Assembly: GCA_025200525.1 (NCBI GenBank)
Contig: CM045761.1
Location: 206,853,870-206,917,869 of the forward strand
Length of the DNA stretch: 64,000 nt
From: Camellia lanceoleosa
Taxonomy: Eukaryota > Streptophyta > Magnoliopsida > Ericales > Theaceae
Direction of reading: 5' to 3'
Every line of letters starts with the position of its first letter. Positions within the stretch are counted from its first letter, which is position 1. The position numbers and the translations under genes were made by a program. Of the stretch, positions 35,866 to 48,858 are shown piece after piece. Below the pieces are notes generated by a model. The model saw only the letters and a list, made by a program, of their open reading frames with translations, ran no database searches and was not told where the DNA came from.

Positions 35866-36814
35866 GGCAACGCACATGGGACGCGCATGCCAATGCAAAT
35901 GAGACACGCATGCGGATGCAAATGGGGCAAATGAGACGTGCGTGTCTCAAAAGATGGAAAATGGAGTGCAATAAGGTACGCGTGCCTCAAAGGATGGAAA
36001 ATGGAGTGCAATGAGGTACGCGTGCCTCAAAGGAGATGCAGAACAATGCAAGTGTGACACGCATGCTACACGAAAATGCAAAACGGTGCAAGTCGCAAGG
36101 GGCGCATGTCTGGCGTGATGCGACGTGCGGACAATGTAATGGATGCGTGCAACGCTGCAGGCAACTTTTGAATCTTGTAAAGACAAAGGATACAATCTTT
36201 GCTTGAATTTGAGTGCCACGCGCAGAAGACCGCGGTCGAGGTCAAAAGCGAGGCGGTTGAGCGTCGGAAATACACTTTCTTGCACTTTCTTGAGCTATGA
36301 AGACCCAAAAGCTCACATGGCCTAAACAAATGTGGGAACATCACCACTGGACTAGGTGGCCTAGGTACCACCCACTGCATAAAAGTTCCACCGGCACAAA
36401 ATAGTGCCGAAGCCAAAAGTTCGTCGGGGCAGTTTTGACATTTCACCTCAGGTCTTTTAAAATAGGGTTTTAAACCCTATTTCCTCACTTCCCCACCGCC
36501 GAAAACCTTCTCCCTCTCTCTCTAGAGTCTCTTTTCCTCCTCATTCGCTCATTTCTTTGCGTTTTCGTGACATTTTCGTCGTTTGATTCGCGAAGTTCAT
36601 CGCGTTTCAGACATTTTCGACCGATCGAAATTTCATTTCGGCACTTCCTTTGCTATTTCCACTTTTTCGGGACTTGTTCCCCTCGATTTTCTCTTCATTT
36701 CCGTGCCTTTCCATCTTCCGGCCTTCCCGGTCATTTTTGGCCCGCTCGGGGTTGACTTTTTCGGTTGACTTTTCACATTCCAGCTCTTCCGGACATTTTC
36801 TCACCACCATCGCC
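35866..36814. other. Non-coding DNA upstream of the PMD gene
   Basis: GCGTGCCTCAAAGGATGGAAAATGG is repeated near 35940-36020. From 36480 on the sequence becomes pyrimidine-rich (CTCTCTCTCTAGAG) and probably is the 5' UTR and promoter of the plus-strand PMD gene. Confidence 0.45.
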
Positions 36815-39570
36815 ATGGCTGACGATGTTCCACACGTCGGGACTCCCCCGGATCACGAGATGGATCCCGGGGTTGAGCTCCTCCCATTGAGCGAGCGTCC
36901 TTTCGACCCGGCGACCTACCGCCCGGCGATCCACGTCCTACCTCCGGATGGTCTTCGCCATTTCCGCGGCTTTGACCGAGCGCTGGACCCGGAGCTTCTC
37001 CTGCGCGAGCCGACCTCTCACCTATCCTTCGGCGCTTCCGAGGTAATATTTTTTTCTCTGTTTTACTTTCTGCAATGTAGAACTGTTAACTGCCATAGCT
37101 GAATCTGTTCTTTAACTACTTAGCTCTGATTATGCTATATAGTGTAGTTGATCGCAATCATGCTTACAACTGATATCTGTTTGAAACGGATACATGCACA
37201 CACACTGCACTAGTCTCAATCACCCAAACACACGGCACACACCGTACTCCACTGCAGACTCACCGACACCCGGCACTTATTTGAATCTGAAAACATATTG
37301 TAAGTTGTATTTAAACTGAACCACACAAAACATGCTGACGCATCATACGTTGTAGTTCACCCACTGGCACACTATAGCCCGATATCTGCTTGAATGAATG
37401 TGCACACATGCACCATATCTGTATGCTGACTCTCACAAACACACTGACACATCACAGGCCGTAGTCCACCGTAGTACACTGAAACTTGATATCCGCTTGC
37501 ATCTGAAAAATGTGCACACGTGCACCATGTTTATATTGCACTTACTCGAAACACGCTGATGCATCAAACACTGTAGTCCACCGTAGCACACTGAAACCCG
37601 GTATCTGCTTAGATCTGAAAAACTTGCACGCATGCTAGATTTGTATCGACTTTAACATGTTTCCTCAGAACTGTACATCTTATATTGCTTTGCAACTATT
37701 TGTTTGAAAACAGGGAGATTCCCATACCATCCGCGGGTATGGGAATGTCGCGGCTCGAGATTGGTACTTGGAGCTTCCCGAGGCGGTTCGACGCATCGTG
37801 GACGATGCGAACCGGTTCCTTTGCGAAGTGCGACGACCTTACCGCTGCAGGCCTCTTCTAGCTGCTCTGGCAGAGAGGTGGTGGGACACCACCGATTCGT
37901 TCCACCTATCCGCGGCGGGAGACATGATGATGACTCCCTACGACTTCTCGGTGCTTACCGGCATCGGGGTAGGGGGTGATCCGATCCCCTTCGACACCGA
38001 CATGGATGAGTGGACCGCCGCTCAGATCTATTTGCTTGGTGAGACGCCACCTCTTGCTCGTCCAGGCTTTGTCCGCTACTCCTGGTTCGAGGTGCAGTTC
38101 AGAGTGCAGCCTGCGTTGGTGGCAGCGGCTCCGATGACCGAGGCGGCCGTAGAGCGTCTGTGGCGGCTTTTTGATGTTTTGCTAGGGGCGACCCTTTTCG
38201 CGACCGGCGAACACCGTGCCACTCTGCCTACACAGCGTACTGGTGGAAGTCCGAGACATCATGCGTATGGATTGGGGTGGTGCGGCTCGCCACTCTTCTG
38301 GTACATGAGCTCGGTCTCGTGGCGTGGCGATTGCTTTCGGAGGCTCTTGGCGAGCTTGGGAGCGCTTTCTCCTCTGCTTTACATTTCGCTCTATACTTTC
38401 AGATCGCACTGCACACTGTAGTCTGCTTTACACTTCCTGTATCTTGCATACATGGCACACACATACTCGCTTACTGCTTAATCGCTTCACACTGTACACT
38501 CTGCTCAATACACTGCACAACACACGGCTCTGCTATTTCTGCTTTACTCTGTATCCTGCTTTATCTGATAAATGTTCTGACATCTGTCTTGCAGTTGTGG
38601 GTTTACGCCTACTTCCCTAGGCTCGCTCCTGTACCTGATGCGGAGACCCCTCTGGTCATCCCGTTCTCACGCCGCTTCGACGGGAGGTGCATCCGGAGGC
38701 CGCGGGAGACATTCAGCTTCTTCCGCCGTTACTTCGACACCATCACCCCTGCCGAGGTATGTTTTATTTGCAGTTCGTTTAAGCTTCACTTTTCCACTGT
38801 ATATTTGCAATACCAGTAGGTAACAAAACTGTATTTCAATTTCAGATCACCTGGCAGCCGTGGGCTCCTCTGCCAGCGGTGGTGCGGGATCGGTTTGCCG
38901 GCGTCGTTGAGACCTCGCGTTACTGGATTTTCTTTGGAGGCGATGGCCGGGCTTGGTACTGGCGGCGCTTCTTGCGTCCGACCTCGGGGTTACTGGCGAA
39001 TAGTCGGTGCATCCTCCCGAGCATATGAGGGACACCGAAGCGTTTCACCGCATGCGAATGGCGGACTACACCATCGGTTGGGGAGGCGAGACGGCAGAGG
39101 CTAGGCGATTACTCGAAATACGTCCGGACCTTCATTATCTGACGGTGAGTGGTGGTCGCCGGTGAAGAGAGACTGCTTGGCCGTGGCGGGCAGGAGTAGG
39201 AGGAGGAGCGCTGAGGAGGGCTCGAGTCCGCGGCAGGGGCGGAGTCCAGAGGGGACGGGAGGCTAGTTGGCCCGCTCTACCCGCTTCACTGTCTTTCTGG
39301 GGATCGGATGGGGCGACCTATCAGATTCCCTTTGCCCCTCCGCCGGCTGATCACGAGTTTGTCGGTATCCCCGACTTGCCTCCGGTATGTGTTACTGCAT
39401 TTCTGTACAGTTATTTCATTTTAGTTTACTTGATATTCCACAGAATATTGATGCATCTGATTCCCTTGCAGGCGTCTTCTGAGTACACCCGGCGGTCATT
39501 GGAGATGAATGCCTCCATGGCGGGGATGCTGCAGCGGACCTTCGACTTCCTAGCCTTCTACGGCCTTCCG
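36815..39570 (+). pseudogene. Plant mobile domain (PMD) protein gene, six exons, frameshifted
   Basis: It opens at ATG 36815 (MADDVPHVGTPPDHEMDPG). Exons are about 36815-37042, 37714-38384, 38595-38756, 38846-39144, one ending at 39384, and 39472-39570, with GT-AG borders. The PMD core is clear: LPEAVRRIVDDANRFL, LAALAERWWDTTDSFHLSAAG, MMMTPYDFSVLTGIGVGGDP, IMRMDWGGAAR, SWRAWERF, LWVYAYFPRLAPV and RRPRETFSFFRRYF. PMD proteins include the MAIN/MAIL group of plants but most copies are transposon-borne. At least two frameshifts in exon 2 (near 38200 and 38300) and one in exon 4 (near 39015) break it. It lies opposite in strand to the retroelement that surrounds it, as antisense genes do in Tat-lineage elements. 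Its 3' part is missing beyond 39570. Confidence 0.78.
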
Positions 39571-40035
39571 GTATGTCCTCTCTGTCATAGACCTCCCTCC
39601 ATTGGTCGTGTTGAAACAGAGTTCCTTCCCTTGAACATCTCGATGCTCTTTGGTGCAGGCTTCTTTGGTTCGACGTGTCTTTTGGGATTCTCTTCTCGTT
39701 GTTTCTCCATGCTCGTCCTTCCGTGAAGGCTGGTGAGAATGTCCCTTGGTCTTGTCGTGTTGAGGGACTGCAAGAACTGTTTTCTGCCCCCCTTTTTGGG
39801 CATCTTTTTTGGTTGCTGGAATTGACGTATCTTGTAATGGGAACAGTGGTTGCATGATGTTGTTCTGCATCATGAAATTGACGATCGTTTGCAGGTCCGC
39901 CAATTTGTTTGCCATTTCTTTCATCTCGCCGTTCCTCCGCAGGCATCTATAGTTCCATACCTGGAGGTCGTCCTCATTGTAATACGCGCTTCGGTCTGAT
40001 TTCTTTTGTACGTCGCCCTCCTGGCCGACGTCTTT
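39550..40035 (-). pseudogene. First ORF of a gypsy element, downstream part
   Basis: The minus-strand frame contains MKEMANKLADLQTIVNFMMQ followed by a Lys/Gln/Arg-rich tail. It is the continuation of the frame that starts at ATG 53195: the two parts join in frame once the chromovirus at 40036-53064 and one TCTTT copy are removed. It looks like the N-terminal ORF of a Tat- or Athila-type element. The last codons, past about 39570, come from the adjacent PMD exon, so the ORF is truncated by a breakpoint there. Confidence 0.6.
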
Positions 40036-42262
40036 TGTCACGACCCGAACCTACCCCTATGGGTTAAGGCCATAACCGACCAGTAATCACGAGATTACCT
40101 ACGGCCTCAAACCAAATAAAACAAAACTCATAAGAGAAAAGGGGCCAAACGGAAGTAAATATAAAACTTTGTCCATAGAGCTGTGCTTATATGCACACCA
40201 TAACATTCCAAACATTCATATGTTAATAACTCACATTAAAATATGTGCTAACACAGAACACTGTACATACAGGATCATACAGGTTTAAGTCAGTCGAACC
40301 CAAAACTTATATACAAAAGTAGTCCAACGCTTTTGCCAACATAACAGAACTACGAACAAAGGACAAAAGTGAGGACAGTCTCGTGCGTGAGACGTTTGGG
40401 CTGACTCCTCAAAACTTTGACTGTTTCTCACAATTTCACCGAGGCTGGTTCTGGACGTCCCTTGGCTCACCTACATGTACATGAACGAGCGTGAGCGAAA
40501 GCCCAGTGAATAATATCAAATAAGGAAGATACATAAGCAATCTTTGAAACAGTTACAGCAAACGGCCTTTTTGGCCCAATCATTTGTATCAATCGGCCTT
40601 CTGCCCGATCGTTTATGTCAATCGGCCTTCGGCCCAATCATTCATGTCAACCGGCCTTTGGCCCAATCATTCTTGTCAATCGGCCTCTATCCCAATCATT
40701 CATGTCAATCGTTGTCCACCATTCAAATTAATGAACTTACAAAACTTACATAGAAGTAAAGTATTGGACAACAACATATTTCAAATATCTTGTTAAGATA
40801 TTACTCATAGTGATCGGCTTGTGGATTTGTCCTGGAGCTTGACCCTACACATCACATAACACATATGGGTCACAAATAATTCAATCCGTTCTTTAATTCA
40901 CATATTCCTCTTTAGGCTTCATCCTTATCTCTTTAACTCAATTACAATGCTTAATGCATGCCTAAGAGTACTTAGAAGTGAAAGGGAACGGAAAATAGAA
41001 CACATAATGCATTTCCAAAATTTCAGAAAATAGGGTCCCCGCTCGAGTGTGGATTTCTCTGCTCGAGTGGACCTTAAGGCCTGCAAAAGTACTGGTTATG
41101 TCATATTTACGCTAAAGCGGAAGGCCTCTCTATATGGCTTCATGCTCGAGCGTGCACTTCCCCCGCTCGAGCGCGAGTCATGTCTGCAAAAATGCTGGGA
41201 GCCCGTTTTTAACGCTCGAGCGGCAGTTTTCCCGCTCGAGCGGACACCAAAATTATGGAAAACCCAGAATTGTTCTTTGAGCTCAAATTCGACATTCCAA
41301 TCACCATTCATGCATATAATAGCTCAAACTTCAATTATACTTGTGCTAACATGTACCAACATCAAATTACAACACAATGAAGCTCAATTTCTTGAATTAC
41401 TTACATGCATGCCTCAAATTAACCCAAACTCATCACCAAGACATCAAATTCAAATATGCAAAGCTCACACCTCCATGATCTACACTTGCATGTGAGAAAT
41501 ATTCATTATTCTCAACTTATTTGGTGAAGAGATGATCAAATACATGGATTTCAAACAAGATTCAACATGGATTATACACATTGTGTTCAAATATGGAAAT
41601 TCATAGCAATTTCCTATATGCATGTGTTCTAAGACTTCAAATTCAACAAAACCAACTCATTTCATGCTCTTTATCATCATTCAACTTTGAATTTACAATT
41701 TACAAACAAAGTCCATGAATCAAGGGTGGGTTACTCACCTAGGAGCCTCAATTCTCACAAATTATGGTTGATTCTTGAGTGTAGCTCCAAGATCACCAAG
41801 TTTCCTAGCAAAATCTCTATTTTGAGCTCCTTTCCTCTCTAGGTTCGGCTCCCCCCTCTCTTTAGAGCACAATATCAGATTTTTGAACTCAAGTATAGGG
41901 ATTAAGTGCATAGTGCCCTTCCTACATAAGTTTCCACTAGTCCCAATTTTTAATATTAAATAATTTGTGCATTACACCACTAATTAAATCAATTTAATCC
42001 GATCTGAATCAATTTCCAATTAAATTTCACCGTAGGCTCTAAAAATTATGCCAATCACAATGGTGTCATCAATTTCGGGTTCTGTGGCCGATAAGGCCTC
42101 CAATTTAAATTCCAAAGCAGATAATCAAACAGATATTCCTACGGTGAACAGATAGAAATTCAAAACCACATATTTTCACATAATGGCACACAAATCATAT
42201 CAAACACGTAATCATATTCACATTAAGGACCAATTAGCATAATACGGAACAGGGTTATCACA
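40036..42262 (-). repeat. 3' LTR of the chromovirus (2227 bp)
   Basis: It contains five ~29-bp repeats built on CGGCCTTCGGCCCAATCATT (40563-40710) and CGCTCGAGCG palindromes (41040-41250). Compared with the other LTR it lacks a short stretch between two of the palindromes. Confidence 0.9.
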
Positions 42263-42276
42263 GTCTTCCCCCCTTT
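42263..42276 (-). promoter_or_regulatory. Polypurine tract of the chromovirus
   Basis: The minus strand reads AAAGGGGGGAAGAC directly before TGTGATAACCC, the start of the 3' LTR. Confidence 0.8.
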
Positions 42277-42289
42277 AGGAAGTTTGGTC

Positions 42290-45076
42290 CTCCAAATTTA
42301 ATTTACCTTCGTCGGGAAACAAATGTGGGTAGTGTAGTCGCATTTTCTCCTCTTTTTCCCATGTAGCATTCGTCCCATAGTGTTCTTTCCATTCCACTTT
42401 CACCATTGGGATGGACTTGCTTGTCTACTGTCTCACTTGCCGGTCAATGATTCGTTCAGGCCATTCGGCGTACTCCATATTTTCATCCAAAGCTACCCGG
42501 TGATAATCAATCACATGGAATGGGTCTCGGAGATAATCCCTCAACATCGACACATGAAATACATTATGGATTTGCTCGAATCCTGGTGGCAAAGCAACTC
42601 TATAGGCAACCGGACCAAGCCTTTCCAAAATTTGAAACGGCCCAATGTAACGGGGCGACAACTTGTCATTTTTCCCAAATCTTACTTGGCCTTTCATCGG
42701 GGAAACACGGATGAACACATGGTCACCAACCTCATACTCAATAGGTCTTCTCCGAACATCTGCATAATTCTTTTGTCGGTCTTGAACTGTTTTGAGCCTT
42801 TGCCGAATGGTTTTGATCTTTTCAGAAGTGTCTTGAACAATTTCAGGCCCAAGTAAAGCTCTATCCCCGACTTCTGTCCAACAAATCAGTGATCTACACC
42901 TCCTACCATACAAAGCCTCGTATGGTGCCATACCGATGCTGGAGTGGAAGCTGTTATTGTATGCAAACTCTACAAGTGGCAAATAGTCTCCCCAACTCCC
43001 CTGAAAATCTAAAGCACACATTTAAAGCATATCTTCCAAAGTTTGAATTGTTCGTTCTGATTGCCCATCCATCTGTGGATGGAATGCAGTACTAAATCTC
43101 AGTTCTGTTCCCATAGCTTCCTGCAAACTTTTCCACAATCTAGATACAAATTTCGGATCTCTATCCGACACAATAGATACCAGAACTCCGTATAAACGGA
43201 CAATCTCATCAACATATATGGTAGCCAATCTATAAGCATTAAACATAGTTCTAACTGGCAGAAAATGTGCAGATTTAGTTAGTCTATCAACTACAACCAA
43301 ATAGAATCCATATCTCGAGAAGTTCGAGGTAGGCCAACGACGAAATCCATAGTCACATGCTCCCACTTCCATTCAGGAATAGGGAGAGGTTGCAGTAGAC
43401 CGCCTGGTTTCTGATGTTCAGCTTTAACTTGCTGACACTGAAGACATTTGGACACATATTCTGCAATCTCTTTCTTCATTTTAGGCCACCAATAGGTTTG
43501 TTTCAAATCTTGATACATTTTATTGTTACCCGGATGCATGGCAAACACTGATTTATGGGCTTCATCTAAAACCCTCTTCTTTACTTCCAGAATATTTGGG
43601 ACAAACATTTGATTTCGAAATCTCAATACTTCATTTTCAATGCTGAACTCTGCTTTCGGACTTGTCTCAAATTCATCAATCACTTTCTTGAGGAATTCAT
43701 TCTCGTTTTGTTTCTGTTTAATTTCTTCAATGATTGCTGGTTCAGCTGAGATAGCGGCTATCGATCTGCCCTGTTCACACAATACCACTTCAATTTCAGA
43801 CTTCTCAAAATCTTGCAAGATCTCTTTCTGCTCGGTAAGCAAACAAGCCATACTCCCTGTTGATTTTCTGCTCAAGGCATCAGCAACTGTATTGGCTTTC
43901 CCGAGGTGGTACTGAATCTCAAGATCATAGTCTTTTATTAGTTCAAGCCATCTCCTTTGTCACATATTCAGCTCTTTCTGTGTAAAGAAGTATTTCAGGC
44001 TCTTGTGATCTGTGTAGACTTCACACTTTGCCCCATACAAATAATGCCGCCAGATTTTCAAAGCAAAAACAACTGCGGCCAATTCTAGATCATGTGATGG
44101 CTAATTTTTCTCATGTGGCCTCAACTGCTGAGAGGCGTAAGCGATAACCCTTCCGTTTTGCATTAACACACAACCCAAATCTTTATAAGGCGCATAACTG
44201 AAAATTACAAAATTTCCCGTACCTGACGGTAGTGTCAAAATCGGTGCAGTGGTCAATCTTGTTTTCAATTCATGAAAGGCTGATTCTCTTTCATTGTTCC
44301 ACTCAAAAGGTTGCCCCTTGCGTGTTAGTTCGGTAAGAGGCACATCTATTTTCGAAAAATCTTTCACAAACCTCCTGTAGTACCCAGCTAAACCTATAAA
44401 ACTGCGGACTTCTGTTACATTGGTCGGTGTAGGCCAATTCACAATTGCCTCTATTTTCTGTGGGTCCACTGAAATCCCTTCTTTGTTGATCACATGCCCT
44501 AAGAAAACAACTTCATCCAACCAAAACTCACATTTCTTTAGTTTAGCAAACAATTTCCTTTCTCTAAGTATTTGCAGGACAGTTCTCAAATGCTGTTCAT
44601 GTTCAAGTCTATCTTTAGAGTATATCAAAAGGTTATCAATAAAAACCACAAAAAATTCATCATGGTAGGTTCTAAAAATTCGGTTCATTAGGTCCATAAA
44701 TGCTGCCGGAGCATTAGTCACTCCAAATGGCATAACAAGAAACTCAAAATGTCCATACCTCGTTCTGAATGCGGTTTTCTCAACATCCTCTGCCTTAACT
44801 TTCAGCTGATGATACCCGGATCTCAAATCAATCTTAGAAAACACCTGTGATCCCTGCAACTGGTCAAATAAGTCATCAATACGGGATAGGGGATATTTGT
44901 TCTTTATTGTTACCTTGTTCAATTCCCTATAATCGATGCACAGGCATAGGATTCCATCCTTCTTTTTCAAAAATAATACTGGTGCACCCCAAGGCGAAGT
45001 GCTAGGTCGAATAAACCCCTTGTCAAGCAGGTCTTGCAACTGTTCTTTCAATTCTTTCATTTCGGCAGTAGCTATC
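42290..45076 (-). pseudogene. Chromovirus RT, RNase H, integrase and chromodomain, mutated
   Basis: The RT frame (45076-44101) reads [56 protein letters not shown] and a mutated catalytic box FIDN (normally FIDD), with Asn encoded at 44632-44634. RNase H (about 44100-43890) is closed by two stops, after RPHEKN and after KELNM. Integrase (43875-42425) has the HHCC zinc site (HPGNNKMYQDL, CLQCQQVK), core sequences VVVDRLTKSAHFLPV and AFHPQMDGQSERTIQTLEDML, and a frame change near 43300. The C-terminus reads VFHVSMLRDYLRDP and, past a stop, VKVEWKEHYGTNATWEKE, a chromodomain. Such chromodomains target insertion to heterochromatin. Confidence 0.88.
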
Positions 45077-48000
45077 TGTAGACACCCCATTTTTGACCGT
45101 CCTCAAGACTTGGACGTCACCGTTTGAACACTCGGTGATTATCCATGTTTGTGTTTGTTTGGAGTTCCCGGAGTTCTCGGCTACGCGCCTTGCCTCAGGA
45201 TCTCTGAACTTGACTGTTTTGTGTCTGGTTTTGCACCAAACACTTGTGTTTTGCCTTGGAGGGGCAGGGAATGCCTTGTGAGGCATCCCCACACACCACC
45301 GGCACTAGCTAGAGGCCACCGGCTGGTTTTTGTTGCCACCGGCAATATATATTGCCGGCCGGCACTTTTTGTTGCCGGTCGGCAGTCATTTTTGTCAAAA
45401 TGACATTTTTGGCTAGCCGACTACTGTTCATCTGCTTTTTGAGATATTTTAAGGCAGCTGTCTTGCATTTGGTTCCCTTCCATACATGTGTATGGAGGGA
45501 TGGCCCTCTTGTTGCTTAACTTGTAAGTATTACAAGTTTGGCTCCTCTATAAGAGGAGCCCCTCTCTCCCTTGCTAAAAGGGTTGGAAGAGTTAGACATT
45601 TTTAGAGAGGAAAACATTGCTAGAAGCTCTGGTTTTAGGGTTAGGGTTCAATACATATCCTATCTCTATATTACCCTTGTGTGTGTTTTAGTCCATACTA
45701 TTGCACACAAGCACCTAGTGCTTCACCTTCCTTGAGCTACTAAGGTTCTAAGAGCTTGTTCTTGCTATTTTTGACTGGATTGAAGCTCAAGGAGGCAACA
45801 AAAGCACCCTTTGTGAAGAAGGTCAACAAGGGTAAGAAACTAGTTCTTTTTACCCCATTTTTACATCCTATTTATACCTATCTTAGAGCTGTTTTTGTGC
45901 TTAGTGTATAACATAAAAAAGTTCTATTTTTAGGCCCTCTTGATTGTTTGTTAAGAGTGTTTTGTGGTTTGGGTGTGTTTGACCCCTCTTAGGCCTTGAA
46001 AGGCCTCATTTTGTGCTATTTTGTGCAAGTTTCGGGACTTGGTGTTTGGGCCTCTTCACCACTGAAATCTTGAGGGATTTCAATGGTGGAGATGGTGCCT
46101 TGAAGTCTCCAAAAGGGGAGGGCCACCCCCTCTCCTTGTTGTCCTTGAAAGGGACCATTTTTGGTCTCTTAAGGAAGCCTTTGTTCAAGTGTGTGTTGAT
46201 CATGTCTAGGCTACATTTCATGCTTATTATGCCATAATATAATCATGTTGTGTGTTGGTTTTGGTACTCCATACATGTTTAGTATAGATGCCATGTAATG
46301 CCTCCTTGATCCTTTAACATGCCTTAGATTGTTAGCCTTTGTTTGAGCATGATTTAGGCTTAGACTTATGAATGTTTTGTGCTTATTTTGCCATGCTTTA
46401 GGTCTATCCATAGTTGTTTGGATTGATTTTGGCATGCTTAGTATAGCTTCTTTGCATTTGTAGCTTGTTAGGCTTGTATACCTCAAGTATGTGAATGTGT
46501 AGCATGTGTTGCTTGCATCATTTTGGTGGTTTGGAACCACCCAACATTTAATTTCAGTCCCTTTGGCATGCTCATATGTTTGCCTTAGTTGCCTCTTTAT
46601 TGCTTTGAGAGCATGTGTTGTATGCCTTATGTTTTGACCATTATGCATGCCTTTGAATTCAAACCATTTAGATGCCATCTAAGTGGTCCTTTGGGCTTGA
46701 TTTTGTGTGCTAAAACTCTGATTTTAGTTGCTTAAGTCTTGCCATGTTAGGTTTTGCCAAGTGTAGTTCAATGCCTCTTGGCTTGCCTCAAGTATTTGGG
46801 CCAATTGCATGCTTTTGCTTGTCTTGTGTGACTTGGTTTGGCACCTTTTATAACATGATTTCAGAGCTTAACTTGTGTGCTAATTGTTCACATTTGTGCC
46901 CTCTTAAATGTGTTTAAAAGTCGCCCCATTATGCTTTAAGTTTTGGACCATGATCGTGTGCATGTGTGTGTGCATTTTGGCTTTCATTTCCTTGGTTTTG
47001 GCCACTGTTTTAGGCCTAATTAGAGTTGCCTAGAACATGTTTAAGGCCATCATTTGTTTGGGTTGCATGCTTACCTCATGTTTGCTTGTATGCTTGCATT
47101 GTTTGTTCACATGCTCATGTTGCATCCCTAGCTAACATGATTAGGTTGCAATGCATCTTGCATGCATGCCTTGTCCCTTGATTTGGTGATGGGGATTGGG
47201 CTCTTTGATTGTTTAGTTTGCATTTCATTTGACATGAAAATTGCACACTTGATTCTTTGGGCCGTCATGCATGAAAATGTGTGATTGGTGGCCCGAGAAT
47301 CGAGGCACATCATCCTTTGAGTCACAAACATGATAAGGAATGTGTTTGGTGCACACATTGCTTGAATTGAGCTGCCATGCAAGATTCTGCCCTCTGCTGC
47401 TATGAGTTGCAGGTTCTGCAGGAATTCATTGCCGGCCGGCAGTATTTAGTGCCGACCGGCAGTCAATCAATGGCCGGTGGATATGTTTTGTGCCGATGGG
47501 CCACATCCTAGTGCCGGTGGTCATTTCCTCCAACCGGTGGGATTCTCTAGTGTCCAGAGAGGCATCCTTGAGACTTTGGCAGTTTTCAGAGGGACAAAGC
47601 AGGGAAAACAGAGGCAAGCTAGGCATGGCAGTGCAATTTCGAGCGGAATCCGAGCGCGCATGCATTGAGCCCTCGCCCCGAGGCGATTTACTGTTTTTCT
47701 TAGATTAATTAATTTGTTAATTTAATTAATTTGTAATATTTTATTAGCTTGCGTAGTTAATTAATTTGTATTATTCTTTTGGTCCCTCCGAGCGAGGGCA
47801 AATCTGTAATAAGTGTGGGTGAGTGGTGTGCATGTCTTCTAACCCCCACTTCTTTCTTCCCTTTTATGTACCTGCTTACGATGGTAGATTAGGGCACGTT
47901 TATTTTAGCATACCTTATGCAATGCATGCGTGCATCCATGCATTTGTTGACATGCACCGGGCTCGGTACATCATACAAACCGCATTGTATCTTTAAATCT

Positions 48001-48858
48001 AACTTGAATACGTGCATCAAATGATTGCATTTCACATGCCATTTTAGGGTTAGCCGAGCCTATCCTAATCACATTCTGTATGCGATGCATTAGTCACTCT
48101 AACATGAACTAGGGCATGCATGTTTGCTAACTAGTTTATTGTTTTGGTACGGAGTACGATGTAAGTATTTATGCTTTAGCATATCGCATGCGTGTGAATG
48201 TTAACATGACAGTAGGCTTACCATGTGGCTAAATGCTTATATGAGATAAACTGTTTGAATGCCTGTGGGTGGAGGTTGGATTGCTTGAGTTGGAAAACTC
48301 GTTGAAATCCGTGTTTTAGCCTACTTGCGAGTAGCAAATTCCAAAGCACTTTCAAAACGAACGGATATGCAATGTTTATTTCCAAATTAGGCAATCTAGT
48401 CTATACTTGTTTGCTGTGCGCATAACATAGTAATTCTAGGCTAATAACCGGAATAAGAACACATAACGTTTTCAAAATCAGATATCACGGTTAGTAGAGG
48501 CCGGTCTTCAGACCGGGCGAAACCGGTCTTCAGACCGGGCGAAAGGGGGTGCCCATAGCTGACCTTCCCCGATCGTACCCAAGCTCCCGAGCCAAGACAA
48601 CTTTGGTGATGACGGACACGTGGCCTTCGGCACCGAGTCAGGGTTTCCTAAATTTCCCATTTAAAAAAAATATTTAGGTGGCGACTCTGTATCTGGCAAA
48701 GCAGTCCATGTTTGGCACTACTTTTCAAAAAAAAATCTATTTTCTCAAACAATTTGCCAGAGTTGGACTCTTTGGTTCAGATTAAGAACCGCAACAAACA
48801 AAACAGGGGAGTCCGAACTGTAGTAGCAGTCGAGGTCCCCTCGTGGGCGCTGTCTATA
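45077..48858 (+). repeat. Solo LTR of the Tat-like family (3782 bp) inside the chromovirus RT
   Basis: It starts TGTAGACACCCC and ends GCTGTCTATA (the family ending is TACA). CTATC on the left and CCATC on the right look like a 5-bp duplication with one change. Removing it restores the RT frame across APYRM and [10 protein letters not shown]. No internal retroelement sequence is present, so the interior was lost by LTR-LTR recombination. It is in the opposite orientation to the 29290-32999 copy. Confidence 0.88.
48501..48538 (+). other. Conserved LTR hairpin, duplicated in the solo LTR
   Basis: CCGGTC-TTCA-GACCGG occurs twice, at 48501-48516 and 48523-48538, through a 22-bp tandem duplication. 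Confidence 0.75.
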
